Shown here: positions 14,472 through 24,348 of the stretch, one piece after another | Layout of the letters: each line of letters begins with the position of its first letter | How positions within the stretch are numbered: the first letter of the stretch is position 1 | NCBI GenBank assembly: GCA_937960895.1 | Contig: CALCJD010000040.1 | Location: 1 to 32,136, forward strand | Reading direction: 5' to 3' | Length of the DNA stretch: 32,136 nt | Origin: an uncultured Spartobacteria bacterium | Lineage (GTDB): Bacteria; Verrucomicrobiota; Verrucomicrobiia; Chthoniobacterales; Terrimicrobiaceae | Translations under genes and position numbers: made by a program | The notes under the pieces: model-generated | What the model was told of the DNA's origin: nothing | Seen by the model: only the letters and a program-made list of their open reading frames with translations | Databases searched by the model: none

Positions 14472-17400
14472 CAGGCGGGATTCTCCACGGATTCCGGGGC
14501 CGGTTCCCCGGGGGCCCCTTCAGGCAGGCTTTCCGGCAGCACCTCGGGGGCGGAGGCGGATTCCCGGGCCGTGGGCTGACTGTCCGCGGCATCCTCCTCG
14601 GTGAAATCGGCCGGACGCTTTTTCTTCGCCTCGCGTTCGCTGTGCAGGTCGCCGTCCTTGCCAAACACTTCGGCCACGCTGGCCGGCTGTTGTTCGGGCG
14701 TTCCGTCCTCCTTGCGGGTGAACTTCACGCTCACCAGCTTGCTGACGCCGTGTTCCTCCATCGTGACACCGTAAAGCATGTCGGCGCGGCTGATGGTGCG
14801 CTTGTTGTGGGTGATGACCACAAACTGGCTTTGCGTGACGAAGCGGTCCAGGATCTTGATGAAGCGGCTGATGTTCGACTCATCCAGCGGGGCGTCCATT
14901 TCGTCGAGCACGCAGAACGGACTCGGCTTCACCATGTAGATGGCGAAGAGCAGCGAGACGGCGGTCATGGTGCGCTCGCCACCCGAAAGCAGGGAGATGC
15001 TCTGGAGCTGTTTGCCCGGCGGTTTGGCGATGATTTCGATGCCGCTTTCCAGCGGATCGCTTTCGTCCACCAGCATGAGGTTGGCTTTGCCGCCGCCAAA
15101 GAGCTCGGTGAACATGACCTGGAAATTCTCGCGGATCTTCATGAACGTCTCGGCGAAAAGTTCCTTGGTGGTGCGGTTGATCCGGGCGATGACCTCGAGG
15201 AGCTCGGCCTTGGAATTGACGAGGTCCTCGTTTTGCTTTTCGAGGAAATTCTGGCGCTCCTCGAGTTCGTCATATTCCTGAATGGCGTCGAGATTGACCG
15301 GTCCCATCGACTCCACCCGCTCGGTGAGCTCGGCGACGATTTCCTCGATGCGTTCCCAGTTGACCCCCTGTTCCTGGGGGACGGACTCCTCCGCCTCCCC
15401 GGGCGGGGCCTCGGAAGGCTCGGCGGGTTCGGCGGCTTCCCCGGCGGGCGCGTCGGAGGTCTCGGCCTTGCGTTTGTTCCGGTCCCGGTAGGCGCAGAAA
15501 AGCGCGTATTGATCGGGCTCGAACGACTCGAGATCGGTCTGGTAGCGCTGGGAAACATGGTTGCGCAGGTTTTCCATGCGCATTTCCACCTGGGCGATGC
15601 GCACCTCCAGGCGGCCCTTTTTCTCCTGCAACTGCACGAGCTGCTGGCGGGCGGCGCGCAGGGCGGTGTCCACGGCCTCGGCACTGGCCTGCGTTTCGGC
15701 ACGGGCCGCCATCACCTCGGCGATCTTGGTCTCCAGCATGCCCGCCTCCTCCTGCCAGAGGGCCATGGATTCGCGCAGCTGCCGGTTTTCCACCTCGAAA
15801 TTCTGGATGCGCGTCTCGTAGTTGACGATGTCCGCACGGCGCACCTCGAGCAGTTCGGCCAGTTCCGCGAGGCGGGCCGCCATGGGGCCGCGCTGACGGT
15901 TGAGGTTTTCCTGCTGCTGTCGCTCGGTGGCGACACGCACGCGGATTTCGTTGAGATCCTCGACGGCCGCGTTTTCCCGCTCGCGGGCGGCCAGGACGTT
16001 GTTCTCGGCGTCGGCGCGGCGCACGCGGGCGGACTCGGCGGCCTGGGCGGTTTCGGAAATGGCGGCCTCCAGGTTCTGGATCTGGCTGAGACTGGCGCGG
16101 AGGGTTTCCCCGAGCTGAACGGTCTCGCGGGTGAAATTGGCCCGGCGGTTTTCCAGGTCCTCCGCCTGACGTTCGGCGAGGCGGCGTTCGTTTTCGATCG
16201 AGGACGCCTCCACCTGTGCACGCTGGAACGCCTCCCGGACGGCCAGCAGGCGGTCCTGCGCATCCTCCAGTTCCTGCAGCGCTTCAGTGCGGCGCCGGGT
16301 GTGCTCGGCGAGTTTCTCGATGACGGCATTGAGAGCCTGGTCGAGCTCGGCGATCTGGGCCTTGCGGAGCAGCGTGGACTGACCGGAATTTTCGCCGGAA
16401 CGGCCGCCGCGGATGATGCCCTCGCGGCTGATGAATTCCCCGCTCAGCGTCACCACGCCGAGGGTCGGATTGGCGGCCTTGACGCGGAAGGCGGTCGCAA
16501 AATCCTCCACCACCACGATGTTCGCGAGGAGGGCCCGGGCCAGTTCACGGGCTTCGCCGCCGCCTGTCACACAATCGGCCGCCCAGGCCAGGGCGCCTTC
16601 CGGGAGGAAGAGTCCGGTCGGATTCCGGACCGCAATCCATTCCCGCGGAATGATGGCCGCCTTGCCCATTTTTTGCCCGATGAGGGCTCCCAGGGCGGCT
16701 TCCGCAACGTCGGTGTCCTTGAAAATGATGGTCTGCAGGGCGCCGCCCAGCGCCGATTCGATGGCGGGAATGAAGCGGGGCTCGACCTGGATGTGGTCGG
16801 CCAGCGCCCCCTGGATGGCGGGTTTGAAAAAGTCCGGATTGTCGAGTCCGCGCAGCACTGACTGCGTTCCCTCGTCGAACCCCTCGCCCTGTTCCTGCAA
16901 CTGACGCAGAACTTCGAGACGGGACTCAATGCCGGCGGCCTCCTTGGACACCGCGTTCAGCGCGGCTTCGGCCTCCTGCCGGGCCAGCTGGACGGCCTCG
17001 TAGGCCATCTGGGCCTCCCCCTGCTCGGCCTGGGCGGCCTCGGCGGCGGCCCGGGCGGTTTCGGCACGACGGCTGATCTCCTCGAGACGGGCGGCCACCT
17101 CGCCGGCGGCCTGCTCGGCGGCTTCGGACTCCGCCTGCAGAAGGCGCAGCCGGGTCTCCCCGGCCTCGCGGCGTCCGGCGGCGGCGGAAATCTCGTTCCT
17201 CAGGGACCCAAGGCGGCTTTCCAGGCGTCCGATTTCGGATCCGATTTCCTGAATCTGGCGTTCGGCCTGGCTGCGTTCCTCGCGGGCCACCCGCACCCGT
17301 TCATTCTGCTGGGCCAGGGCTTCCTCGTGACCCTTCAGCGTTTCGACCATCTGCAGAAGGAGGGCGTCCGTCTGCTCGATCTGACTCTGCTGGTCGCGCA

Positions 17401-18394
17401 TCTTTTCCTCGGCGGCCGCGATGTCCGCATGGTTGCGGGCGATCATCGCCTGGGCCTCCTCGGCGCGCTCCCCGTTGGTGGCGATGCGGTTTTCGGCGGA
17501 GAAAATGCGGTTGCGCAGCGTCTGGATGGAATCCCGCAATCCGGCCGCCTCGGCATCCAGTTCCTCCATGCGGGCCCGGTAGGTCGCCAGTTCGGCCTCC
17601 TGCTGGGCGATCTCCGTTTCGTGCACACCGCGCACCTCCTCGCCCTGCGCCAGTTCCTCACGGATCTTTTCCAGCTCGGCGGAGAGTTCGCGGTAGTTCT
17701 TGTGGGAAAGATGCGTGTCGAATACCCGCAGGTCCTCCATGAGGGCCTGGTACCGCCGCGCCTTGGCGGCCTGGCGCTGGAGGGAGCCGATCTGACGCCG
17801 CACCTCCTTGATGATGTCCTGCACGCGGACCAGGTTGGCTTCCGTGTACTCCAGCTTGCGGAGCGCCTCCTTTTTCTGGGCCTTGTATTTTGTGATGCCC
17901 GCGGCCTCCTCGAAAATGGCGCGGCGATCCTCCGGGCGGCTGCTCAGGATCTGGTCGATCTTGCCCTGCTCCATGATCGAATAGGCGCTGCGACCCACGC
18001 CCGTGTCCATGAAGAGCTGGTGAATGTCCCGCAGGCGGCACGGGGTTTTGTTGAGGAAATATTCGCTCTTGCCGTCCCGGTAGACGCGCCGCGTGATGCA
18101 GACCTCGTTCCACTCGGTTCCGAGTTCCTTTTCGCAGTCCGCAAATGTCAGCGACACCTCCGCCATGCCAAGCGGCTGGCGGCTGTCGGTTCCGCTGAAA
18201 ATGACGTCGGCCATCTCCCCCCCGCGCAGGGCCTTGGCGGACTGCTCGCCGAGCACCCAGCGGATCGCGTCCAGCACGTTGGACTTGCCGCAGCCGTTCG
18301 GACCGACCACCGCGGTCACACCCCGGTGGAAATTGAGAACCGTTCGCGGCGCGAACGACTTGAAACCGATCATTTCAAGGGATTGAAGATACAT
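14471..18394 (-). CDS. smc: Chromosome segregation/condensation ATPase SMC
   Basis: A 1307-residue SMC protein. The N-terminal head has FKSFAPRTVLNFHRGVTAVV and Walker A GPNGCGKSN (residues 31-39), then RLRDIHQLFMDTGVG and FEEAAGITKYK. Two long coiled coils flank a hinge at about residues 505-680 (GVVTLSGEFISREGIIRGG near its end). The C-terminal head has the ABC signature LLSGGERTM near residue 1137 and Walker B FCVLDEMDAPLD near 1163. Typical bacterial SMCs are about 1150-1190 residues; the excess comes from an Ala/Pro/Glu-rich insertion near residues 975-1010 and an acidic, Pro-rich tail of about 80 residues after the head. AAGGAC lies six bases before the ATG. SMC with ScpAB organises and separates replicated chromosomes. 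Confidence 0.97.
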   Translation of the reverse strand: MYLQSLEMIGFKSFAPRTVLNFHRGVTAVVGPNGCGKSNVLDAIRWVLGEQSAKALRGGEMADVIFSGTDSRQPLGMAEVSLTFADCEKELGTEWNEVCITRRVYRDGKSEYFLNKTPCRLRDIHQLFMDTGVGRSAYSIMEQGKIDQILSSRPEDRRAIFEEAAGITKYKAQKKEALRKLEYTEANLVRVQDIIKEVRRQIGSLQRQAAKARRYQALMEDLRVFDTHLSHKNYRELSAELEKIREELAQGEEVRGVHETEIAQQEAELATYRARMEELDAEAAGLRDSIQTLRNRIFSAENRIATNGERAEEAQAMIARNHADIAAAEEKMRDQQSQIEQTDALLLQMVETLKGHEEALAQQNERVRVAREERSQAERQIQEIGSEIGRLESRLGSLRNEISAAAGRREAGETRLRLLQAESEAAEQAAGEVAARLEEISRRAETARAAAEAAQAEQGEAQMAYEAVQLARQEAEAALNAVSKEAAGIESRLEVLRQLQEQGEGFDEGTQSVLRGLDNPDFFKPAIQGALADHIQVEPRFIPAIESALGGALQTIIFKDTDVAEAALGALIGQKMGKAAIIPREWIAVRNPTGLFLPEGALAWAADCVTGGGEARELARALLANIVVVEDFATAFRVKAANPTLGVVTLSGEFISREGIIRGGRSGENSGQSTLLRKAQIAELDQALNAVIEKLAEHTRRRTEALQELEDAQDRLLAVREAFQRAQVEASSIENERRLAERQAEDLENRRANFTRETVQLGETLRASLSQIQNLEAAISETAQAAESARVRRADAENNVLAARERENAAVEDLNEIRVRVATERQQQENLNRQRGPMAARLAELAELLEVRRADIVNYETRIQNFEVENRQLRESMALWQEEAGMLETKIAEVMAARAETQASAEAVDTALRAARQQLVQLQEKKGRLEVRIAQVEMRMENLRNHVSQRYQTDLESFEPDQYALFCAYRDRNKRKAETSDAPAGEAAEPAEPSEAPPGEAEESVPQEQGVNWERIEEIVAELTERVESMGPVNLDAIQEYDELEERQNFLEKQNEDLVNSKAELLEVIARINRTTKELFAETFMKIRENFQVMFTELFGGGKANLMLVDESDPLESGIEIIAKPPGKQLQSISLLSGGERTMTAVSLLFAIYMVKPSPFCVLDEMDAPLDESNISRFIKILDRFVTQSQFVVITHNKRTISRADMLYGVTMEEHGVSKLVSVKFTRKEDGTPEQQPASVAEVFGKDGDLHSEREAKKKRPADFTEEDAADSQPTARESASAPEVLPESLPEGAPGEPAPESVENPA

Positions 18395-18463
18395 GGGCAG
18401 TCCTTTACGGTGGGTTTGTCACTGTATGCCGCGCCTTCGGCGGAACAAGGAAAAACCCCATAT

Positions 18464-18513
18464 ATTGTGGTTATTCACAATTCAAACGACTACTGATTGA
18501 GGTTATTCACAAT
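18464..18513. promoter_or_regulatory. Two tandem 18-bp operator-like elements containing DnaA-box matches
   Basis: ATTGTGGTTATTCACAAT (18464-18481) recurs as ATTGAGGTTATTCACAAT (18496-18513): 17 of 18 bases match, spaced 32 bp, about three helical turns. The first copy is a perfect dyad (ATTGTG/CACAAT around GTTATT). Both contain TTATTCACA (18471-18479, 18503-18511), which fits the DnaA-box consensus TTATNCACA, and a weaker TTATTCCCA follows at 18513. They lie in the 131-bp gap between divergent smc and the M20 gene, in an unusually AT-rich patch. A shared operator for both promoters, or DnaA-responsive control, is inferred. Confidence 0.55.
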
Positions 18514-18525
18514 TATTCCCAAGTT

Positions 18526-19863
18526 ATGAACGATCCGCGCCTTGCCGAGCTTTTCGAATTTCTCCGGTTCCCGAGCATTTCCACCCAGTCCGACCATGCC
18601 GTGGACCTCATTGCCTGCGCGGAATGGCTGAAGGCCAAATTTCACGCCTTGGGATTCGATGCCGCCGTCCATGAAACCGGCGGCCATCCGGCGGTGGTCG
18701 CCTCGACGCCGCGGGATCCCGCCAAAAAAACGGTGCTCATTTACGGCCATTACGACGTCCAGCCGCCCGAACCGCTGGAGGAATGGGAAACGCCGCCGTT
18801 TGAACCTGTCATCCGTGACGGACGCATCTTCGCCCGGGGATCCACCGACAACAAGGGACAGATCCTCGCCCACATTCTCGGACTCGGGGAAAAACTGTCC
18901 CGTGGGGAGCCCCTGCCGGTGAACGTGATTTTTCTCATCGAAGGCGAGGAGGAAATCGGCAGCCCGCACCTGGAGGCCTTCCTGGAAAAACACCGCGATA
19001 CCCTCGCCTGTGATGTGATTGTCATTTCCGACACCGGCATGGCGGCCCACGGCTGCCCCACCCTCACCTACGCCCTGCGCGGCATCGCGGCCATGGAGTT
19101 TGTGGTCAAAGGACCGTCCCACGACCTGCACTCGGGCGTTTTCGGCGGAGCGGTGATGAATCCCGCCACGGCCGCGGCGCGGCTGATTGCGAGCCTGCAC
19201 CATGACGACGGCCGTGTGGCCATTGAGGGGTTTTACGACACGGTCCGTCCTCTCGCCGACTGGGAACGCGAGGCCGCCGCGGCCCTTCCCATCACCGAGG
19301 AGGATCTCAAGTCCCTGACCGGCGTGAGTGCGCTCTTTGGCGAACCCGGCTACACCTCGATCGAACGTGTCGGCGCCCGGCCCACCGCGGAGGTCAACGG
19401 CGTCGGGGGCGGCTACCAGGGCGAAGGCACCAAGACGGTCCTGCCGCGGGAAGCGTTTGTGAAACTGACCTTCCGCCTCGTGCCGGATCAGGAGGCCGAC
19501 ACCGTCCTCGATCTGGCCGAGGCGCACCTGCGGCGCCATTGCCCGCCCGGCGTGTCCCTCGAGATCCACCGCGGGCACTCCGGCGCCCCGTACTTCGCCG
19601 ACCCCAACTCCCCCTTCGGCCTGGCCGCCCAGCGGGCCCTGGAAAGGGTCTTTGGACGCCAACCGGCCCTCATGCGCGAAGGCGGGTCCATTCCCATTGT
19701 CACCACCTTCAAGAAGGTACTCGGGGTGGATTCCCTGCTGCTCGCCCTGGCCTCGCCGGACTGCCGGGCGCATTCGCCGAACGAAAACTTCCCGGTGGAA
19801 AATTTCCTCGCCGGCCTCCGGCTCAGCGTGGCGGCGGTGGAGGAAATCGCCGCGGCCTCCTGA
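18526..19863 (+). CDS. M20 family metallopeptidase (dipeptidase type)
   Basis: A 445-residue cytosolic enzyme of the M20 dipeptidase group (CNDP/DUG1-like). Zinc-site motifs are GHYDVQP (H75, catalytic D77), GSTDNKG (D108, bridging), FLIEGEEEIGS (catalytic E141 and zinc-binding E142), SDTG (D169) and, near the C-terminus, AHSPNENF (His ligand). The lid/dimerisation domain holds the DLHSGVFGG motif and a GGYQGEGTKTVLP segment typical of this group. It likely hydrolyses dipeptides or other acylated amino acids. It is divergent from smc, sharing the AT-rich control region, and upstream of eno on the same strand. No obvious Shine-Dalgarno sequence precedes the ATG. Confidence 0.9.
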   Translation: MNDPRLAELFEFLRFPSISTQSDHAVDLIACAEWLKAKFHALGFDAAVHETGGHPAVVASTPRDPAKKTVLIYGHYDVQPPEPLEEWETPPFEPVIRDGRIFARGSTDNKGQILAHILGLGEKLSRGEPLPVNVIFLIEGEEEIGSPHLEAFLEKHRDTLACDVIVISDTGMAAHGCPTLTYALRGIAAMEFVVKGPSHDLHSGVFGGAVMNPATAAARLIASLHHDDGRVAIEGFYDTVRPLADWEREAAAALPITEEDLKSLTGVSALFGEPGYTSIERVGARPTAEVNGVGGGYQGEGTKTVLPREAFVKLTFRLVPDQEADTVLDLAEAHLRRHCPPGVSLEIHRGHSGAPYFADPNSPFGLAAQRALERVFGRQPALMREGGSIPIVTTFKKVLGVDSLLLALASPDCRAHSPNENFPVENFLAGLRLSVAAVEEIAAAS

Positions 19864-19903
19864 GGCGATCCCGCGGGGCCAAAATCCGGCAACCGCAGGA
19901 CAA

Positions 19904-19928
19904 CCGGGGTTCATTCCGGCGTTTTTTT
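19904..19928 (+). terminator. Weak terminator-like sequence after the M20 gene
   Basis: A short CCGG/CCGG stem (19904-19907 with 19916-19919) is followed two bases later by seven T residues. The stem is only 4 bp, so termination would be inefficient; it may allow readthrough into eno. Confidence 0.25.
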
Positions 19929-20009
19929 CCGCTTCCCTGCAGGAAATCTGCTTGCCTGTCGGGACGCTCCGGCGATTCTCGAAGGCGATCAACTTCATTT
20001 CCATTCAAC

Positions 20010-21293
<1,284 letters not shown>

Positions 21294-21314
21294 GCGCCCG
21301 ACTGCAAAATCCCG

Positions 21315-21354
21315 GAGACGGCACGGAAATTCTTCGTGCCGTCTCTTTTTTTTT
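21315..21354 (+). terminator. Strong intrinsic terminator after eno
   Basis: An 11-bp perfect stem, GAGACGGCACG (21315-21325) with CGTGCCGTCTC (21335-21345), closes a 9-nt loop and is followed by nine T residues. It starts about 20 nt after the eno stop and ends just 16 nt before the next ATG, so the downstream gene either depends on readthrough or has a promoter within or overlapping this structure. Confidence 0.92.
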
Positions 21355-21370
21355 CGCTAGATTTTCCCCC

Positions 21371-21712
21371 ATGAGGTCAGGACGCCGCCGCCAGGATTCA
21401 TCGTTTTTGAAGGCGCTCAACCGCGTCCTGATGTTCCTGACCTTCGTCGGGGCCATCTGCATCGTCGCGCTCTGGTTTTATCCCGAGCTCAAACGCCGCG
21501 ACGCCATGGTGAGGAACCTCGAGGAAAAACAGGCCATCCTCGCCGCCGAGGAGGCGAAACACCGGCAGCAAACCCGCGAGGTGTACCTGTTGGAAAACGA
21601 CCGCGAATACATCGAAACCATCGCCCGCGACCGCCTCGACATGATGAAGGAGGGCGAAACCATTTTCCGCCTCGATTCATCACGGACCGCGCCGGCGGGC
21701 GGAGCGAAATAG
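21371..21712 (+). CDS. Septum formation initiator family protein (FtsB/DivIC type)
   Basis: A 113-residue bitopic membrane protein. A basic N-terminus (MRSGRRRQDS) is followed by one transmembrane helix at about residues 20-37, a heptad-like coiled coil (residues 42-75) and the family C-terminal segment REYIETIARDRLDMMKEGETIFRL, characteristic of DivIC/FtsB. These proteins join FtsL and FtsQ in the divisome between cytoplasm and cell-wall synthesis enzymes. The ATG lies 16 nt after the T tract of the eno terminator, with no Shine-Dalgarno sequence in between, so initiation may be leaderless or weak. Confidence 0.88.
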   Translation: MRSGRRRQDSSFLKALNRVLMFLTFVGAICIVALWFYPELKRRDAMVRNLEEKQAILAAEEAKHRQQTREVYLLENDREYIETIARDRLDMMKEGETIFRLDSSRTAPAGGAK

Positions 21713-21743
21713 ACGGCCGAACCGGACGCCGCGGCCAAAGCCG

Positions 21744-22043
21744 TTACATCACTCCCAGGGCGATCCAGATCGCCATGGCAATCAGCAGCACAAGCGCGGT
21801 AATCCCCCACACCGGCTTGATCCCCGAACCGCCGTCTCCGCCGCCGAATTCCCTTTTGACGAACTCGTCGTAGTCGAAATTTTCGGCGGGCAGATCCAGG
21901 CCGGCCTCCTCCAGCGCCCCCTCGCGCCACCCGGAGTTGTGATCCGCCCCGCATTCGGGACAGGCCAGCGCGCGCGGCGGCACGTCCTCGCCGCAGACGG
22001 GACAGACTTTCGGAGAGCGCGGTCGGCTGTTGGGATGGGCCAT
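21744..22043 (-). CDS. Small zinc-ribbon protein with one C-terminal transmembrane helix
   Basis: A 99-residue protein from ATG at 22043; a longer frame to 22199 runs into the prfB leader and looks non-coding. Residues 14-31 contain CPVCGEDVPPRALACPECG, two CPxCG knuckles that form a zinc ribbon (C14, C17, C28, C31). A linker with many acidic residues (LPAENFDYDEFVKREF) and a glycine run leads to a single hydrophobic helix at the end (VWGITALVLLIAMAIWIALG). It is probably tail-anchored with the ribbon in the cytoplasm. No function is known. It is divergent from prfB. Confidence 0.75.
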   Translation of the reverse strand: MAHPNSRPRSPKVCPVCGEDVPPRALACPECGADHNSGWREGALEEAGLDLPAENFDYDEFVKREFGGGDGGSGIKPVWGITALVLLIAMAIWIALGVM

Positions 22044-22170
22044 GGCCGGGATCCCAATCGTTCCGCACCGAAAAGGCAACGTTTTCCCGTGCCGCCGGAC
22101 CTTCGGTTTCTCCCGCCAAACGCAGAACACTTGTTTTCGCCGGGAAATGCGCTTCAATGGAAGATTCCCT

Positions 22171-23308
22171 ATGTCCGACAACTTTGAAACGATTGACACC
22201 TCCGTTGTCTCTGCGCGTCTCGCCGAGCTTCGGAGGTTTCTTTGACTTACCCACCCTCACCCAAAAACTGGCCGAGGTCGAGGCGCGCATGGCGACGTCC
22301 GACTTCTGGAACAACAAGGAGGCCGCCCAGCGTGACGTCGAGCAGGTTTCCGAGCTTCGCAACAAGATCCAGCCGTTCCAGGCCCTCGAGTCGCGTGTCG
22401 CGGACCTCGAGGTGCTGAAGGAACTTGTTGCCGAGGAGACGCCCGAAAACCAGCCGAAGGCCCTCGCCGAACTTCGTGCGGAATACGACGCCGTCGTGCG
22501 CGACCTGGAGAAGTTCGAACTTCAGCAACTGCTTTCGGGCGAATTCGACAGGAATCCGTGCTTCCTCACCATCCACGCCGGCGCCGGCGGCACCGAGTCG
22601 TGCGACTGGGCCGACATGCTCCTGCGCATGTACAACCGCTGGATGGAACGGAGCGGACTGAAGGCCGAGACGGTCGACATCCAGCCCGGCGAGGAGGCCG
22701 GCATCAAGTCGGTCACGCTGCGTGTCACCGGCGATCACCCCTACGGTTATCTGAAAAACGAGGTCGGCGTGCACCGCCTCGTGCGCATTTCGCCGTTTGA
22801 CGCCAACAAACGGCGCCACACCTCGTTTGCCAGCGTCGACGCCGTGCCGGAAATCGAAAACGCCCCGATCGAAATCAATCCCGCCGACATCGAGCGGGAG
22901 ACCTATCGGTCCGGCGGCAAGGGCGGTCAGAACGTCAACAAGGTGGAAACCGCCGTGCGCCTGCGCCACATCCCGACCGGCATCGTGGCCGCCTGCCAGG
23001 CGGAACGCAGTCAGGCCCGCAACGCCGAGATGGCCATGAACATGCTCAAGGCCAAACTCTACCAGCTGGAGGCCGACAAAAAGCGCGCGGAAGTCGACCG
23101 TCAGTACGGCGAAAAAGGCGACATCGCCTGGGGCAACCAGATCCGCTCCTACGTGTTCCAGCCCTATCAGATGGTCAAGGACCTGCGCACCGGCGTGCAG
23201 ACCAGTGACATTCAGGCGGTGATGGACGGCGACCTCGACGCCTTCATCGAAGGCAAGCTGCGCGGACTCACCTACAAGAAGGGCGCGCAGGACGAAGACG
23301 ACATCTAG
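22171..23308 (+). CDS. prfB: Peptide chain release factor 2, with programmed +1 frameshift
   Basis: RF2 is read in two frames: 22171-22242 (24 codons, MSDNFETIDTSV...LRRFL), then, after slipping over the T at 22243, 22244-23308, for 378 residues in total. The in-frame TGA at 22243-22245 follows CTT, with GGAGG just upstream, the classical RF2 autoregulatory slip site: low RF2 delays termination and favours the +1 shift. SPF (in RISPFDANKRRH) is the stop-codon recognition motif and GGKGGQNVNKVET holds the catalytic GGQ. RF2 releases peptides at UGA and UAA. A frame-1-only reading would end after 24 residues. GGAAG precedes the ATG by seven bases. The MscS gene begins 5 bp after the stop. Confidence 0.97.
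22231..22246 (+). promoter_or_regulatory. prfB: RF2 +1 frameshift signal
   Basis: CGGAGG acts as the internal Shine-Dalgarno-like stimulator and is followed by TTT, the slippery CTT, and TGAC. The last base pattern TGA-C is the slow-termination context found at most RF2 shift sites. The downstream +1 frame continues without a stop for 354 codons of RF2. Confidence 0.93.
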
Positions 23309-23313
23309 AAACC

Positions 23314-24303
23314 ATGCGCTCGGGCAGGACAGCGGCGCTGATGCAGGACCTTCCCCGCCTCGTGGCGGAGGCGGCGCCTGCGCCGCCCGCGGAGCTCGGG
23401 CGCGTGGGACACGTCTTTTCCGCGATCTGGAACTACCAGATCTCCATCGCGGAAAACATTCATGTCACCGTCGGGCGCATCGTCATCGCCCTGATCGGCC
23501 TGGCCATCGCTCTGGTGGTGGCCCGCACCCTCGCGCGGTTTTCCGGCCGGAGCATGCGGCGGCGCTTCAATCTGGCGATCGAACACGCCGAGGCGCTCGA
23601 AAAGGGCGTCTTTTATCTTCTGGCCACGATGCTGGTGCTCACGCTCCTGAATTGGCTGAGCATTCCCCTCACCGTCTTCGCCTTCTTCGGCGGCGCCATC
23701 GCCATCGGCATCGGATTCGGCACCCAGGCCCTGATGAACAACTTCATCAGCGGCCTCATCCTGCTTCTCGAGCGCGGCATCCGTGTCGGGGATCTGATTT
23801 CTGTGGACGGCAACCTCGGGCGCGTGACGAAGCTGGGCAGCCGGTGCTCGCAGATCCGCCAGCCGGACGGCGTCGAAGTGCTCGTGCCAAACAGCATGCT
23901 GTTGGAAAGGAATGTGGTCAACTGGACCCTCACCGATTCGCACCACCGGTATGATTTCACCGTCCGCTTTGCCTACGGCACGGACACGGCCAGGATCATC
24001 GGGGTGCTCAAACGCGCGCTGACCGAACACCCCGAGGTTTTGCGCGACCCGGCTCCCGCCGTCTATTTCGACGCCTTCGGCGAGAGCGCCCTGATCTTTC
24101 ACGTTTATTATTGGATCGCGCTCGACCGCAGCAATCCGCTCCAGGTGGGCAGTGACATCCGCCTGCGCATCGACGCGCTGTGCCGCGAGGCGGGCCTCGC
24201 CATCCCGGTGCCGCAAAGCGACCTGAGGCTGCATTCCGCCGAACCGCTCTCCGTGCGGCTCGAAAGCGTTCCGCGCAACGGCGGACAGCCCGAACGAAAC
24301 TAA
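23314..24303 (+). CDS. MscS-family mechanosensitive ion channel
   Basis: A 329-residue membrane protein. Hydrophobic helices lie at about residues 50-72, 92-112 and 118-150; the last contains the Gly/Ala-rich pore helix FGGAIAIGIGFGTQALMNNFISGLILLLER of MscS (seen in pieces), followed by the beta domain start IRVGDLISVDGNLGRVTKLG and the signature VPNSMLLERNVVNWTL. The C-terminal alpha/beta domain ends near residue 315. These channels open under membrane tension to release solutes on osmotic downshock. The gene starts 5 bp after prfB and is likely cotranscribed with it. Confidence 0.93.
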   Translation: MRSGRTAALMQDLPRLVAEAAPAPPAELGRVGHVFSAIWNYQISIAENIHVTVGRIVIALIGLAIALVVARTLARFSGRSMRRRFNLAIEHAEALEKGVFYLLATMLVLTLLNWLSIPLTVFAFFGGAIAIGIGFGTQALMNNFISGLILLLERGIRVGDLISVDGNLGRVTKLGSRCSQIRQPDGVEVLVPNSMLLERNVVNWTLTDSHHRYDFTVRFAYGTDTARIIGVLKRALTEHPEVLRDPAPAVYFDAFGESALIFHVYYWIALDRSNPLQVGSDIRLRIDALCREAGLAIPVPQSDLRLHSAEPLSVRLESVPRNGGQPERN

Positions 24304-24348
24304 GCCGAATCCCATTGCAAATTGCGGCTTCCGGTGAATCATTGCCGG

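Noticed and set aside
14642..16861. A 739-codon open frame antisense to smc
   Set aside because: Same GC-rich shadow effect; the composition is repetitive and mirrors the SMC coiled-coil codons.
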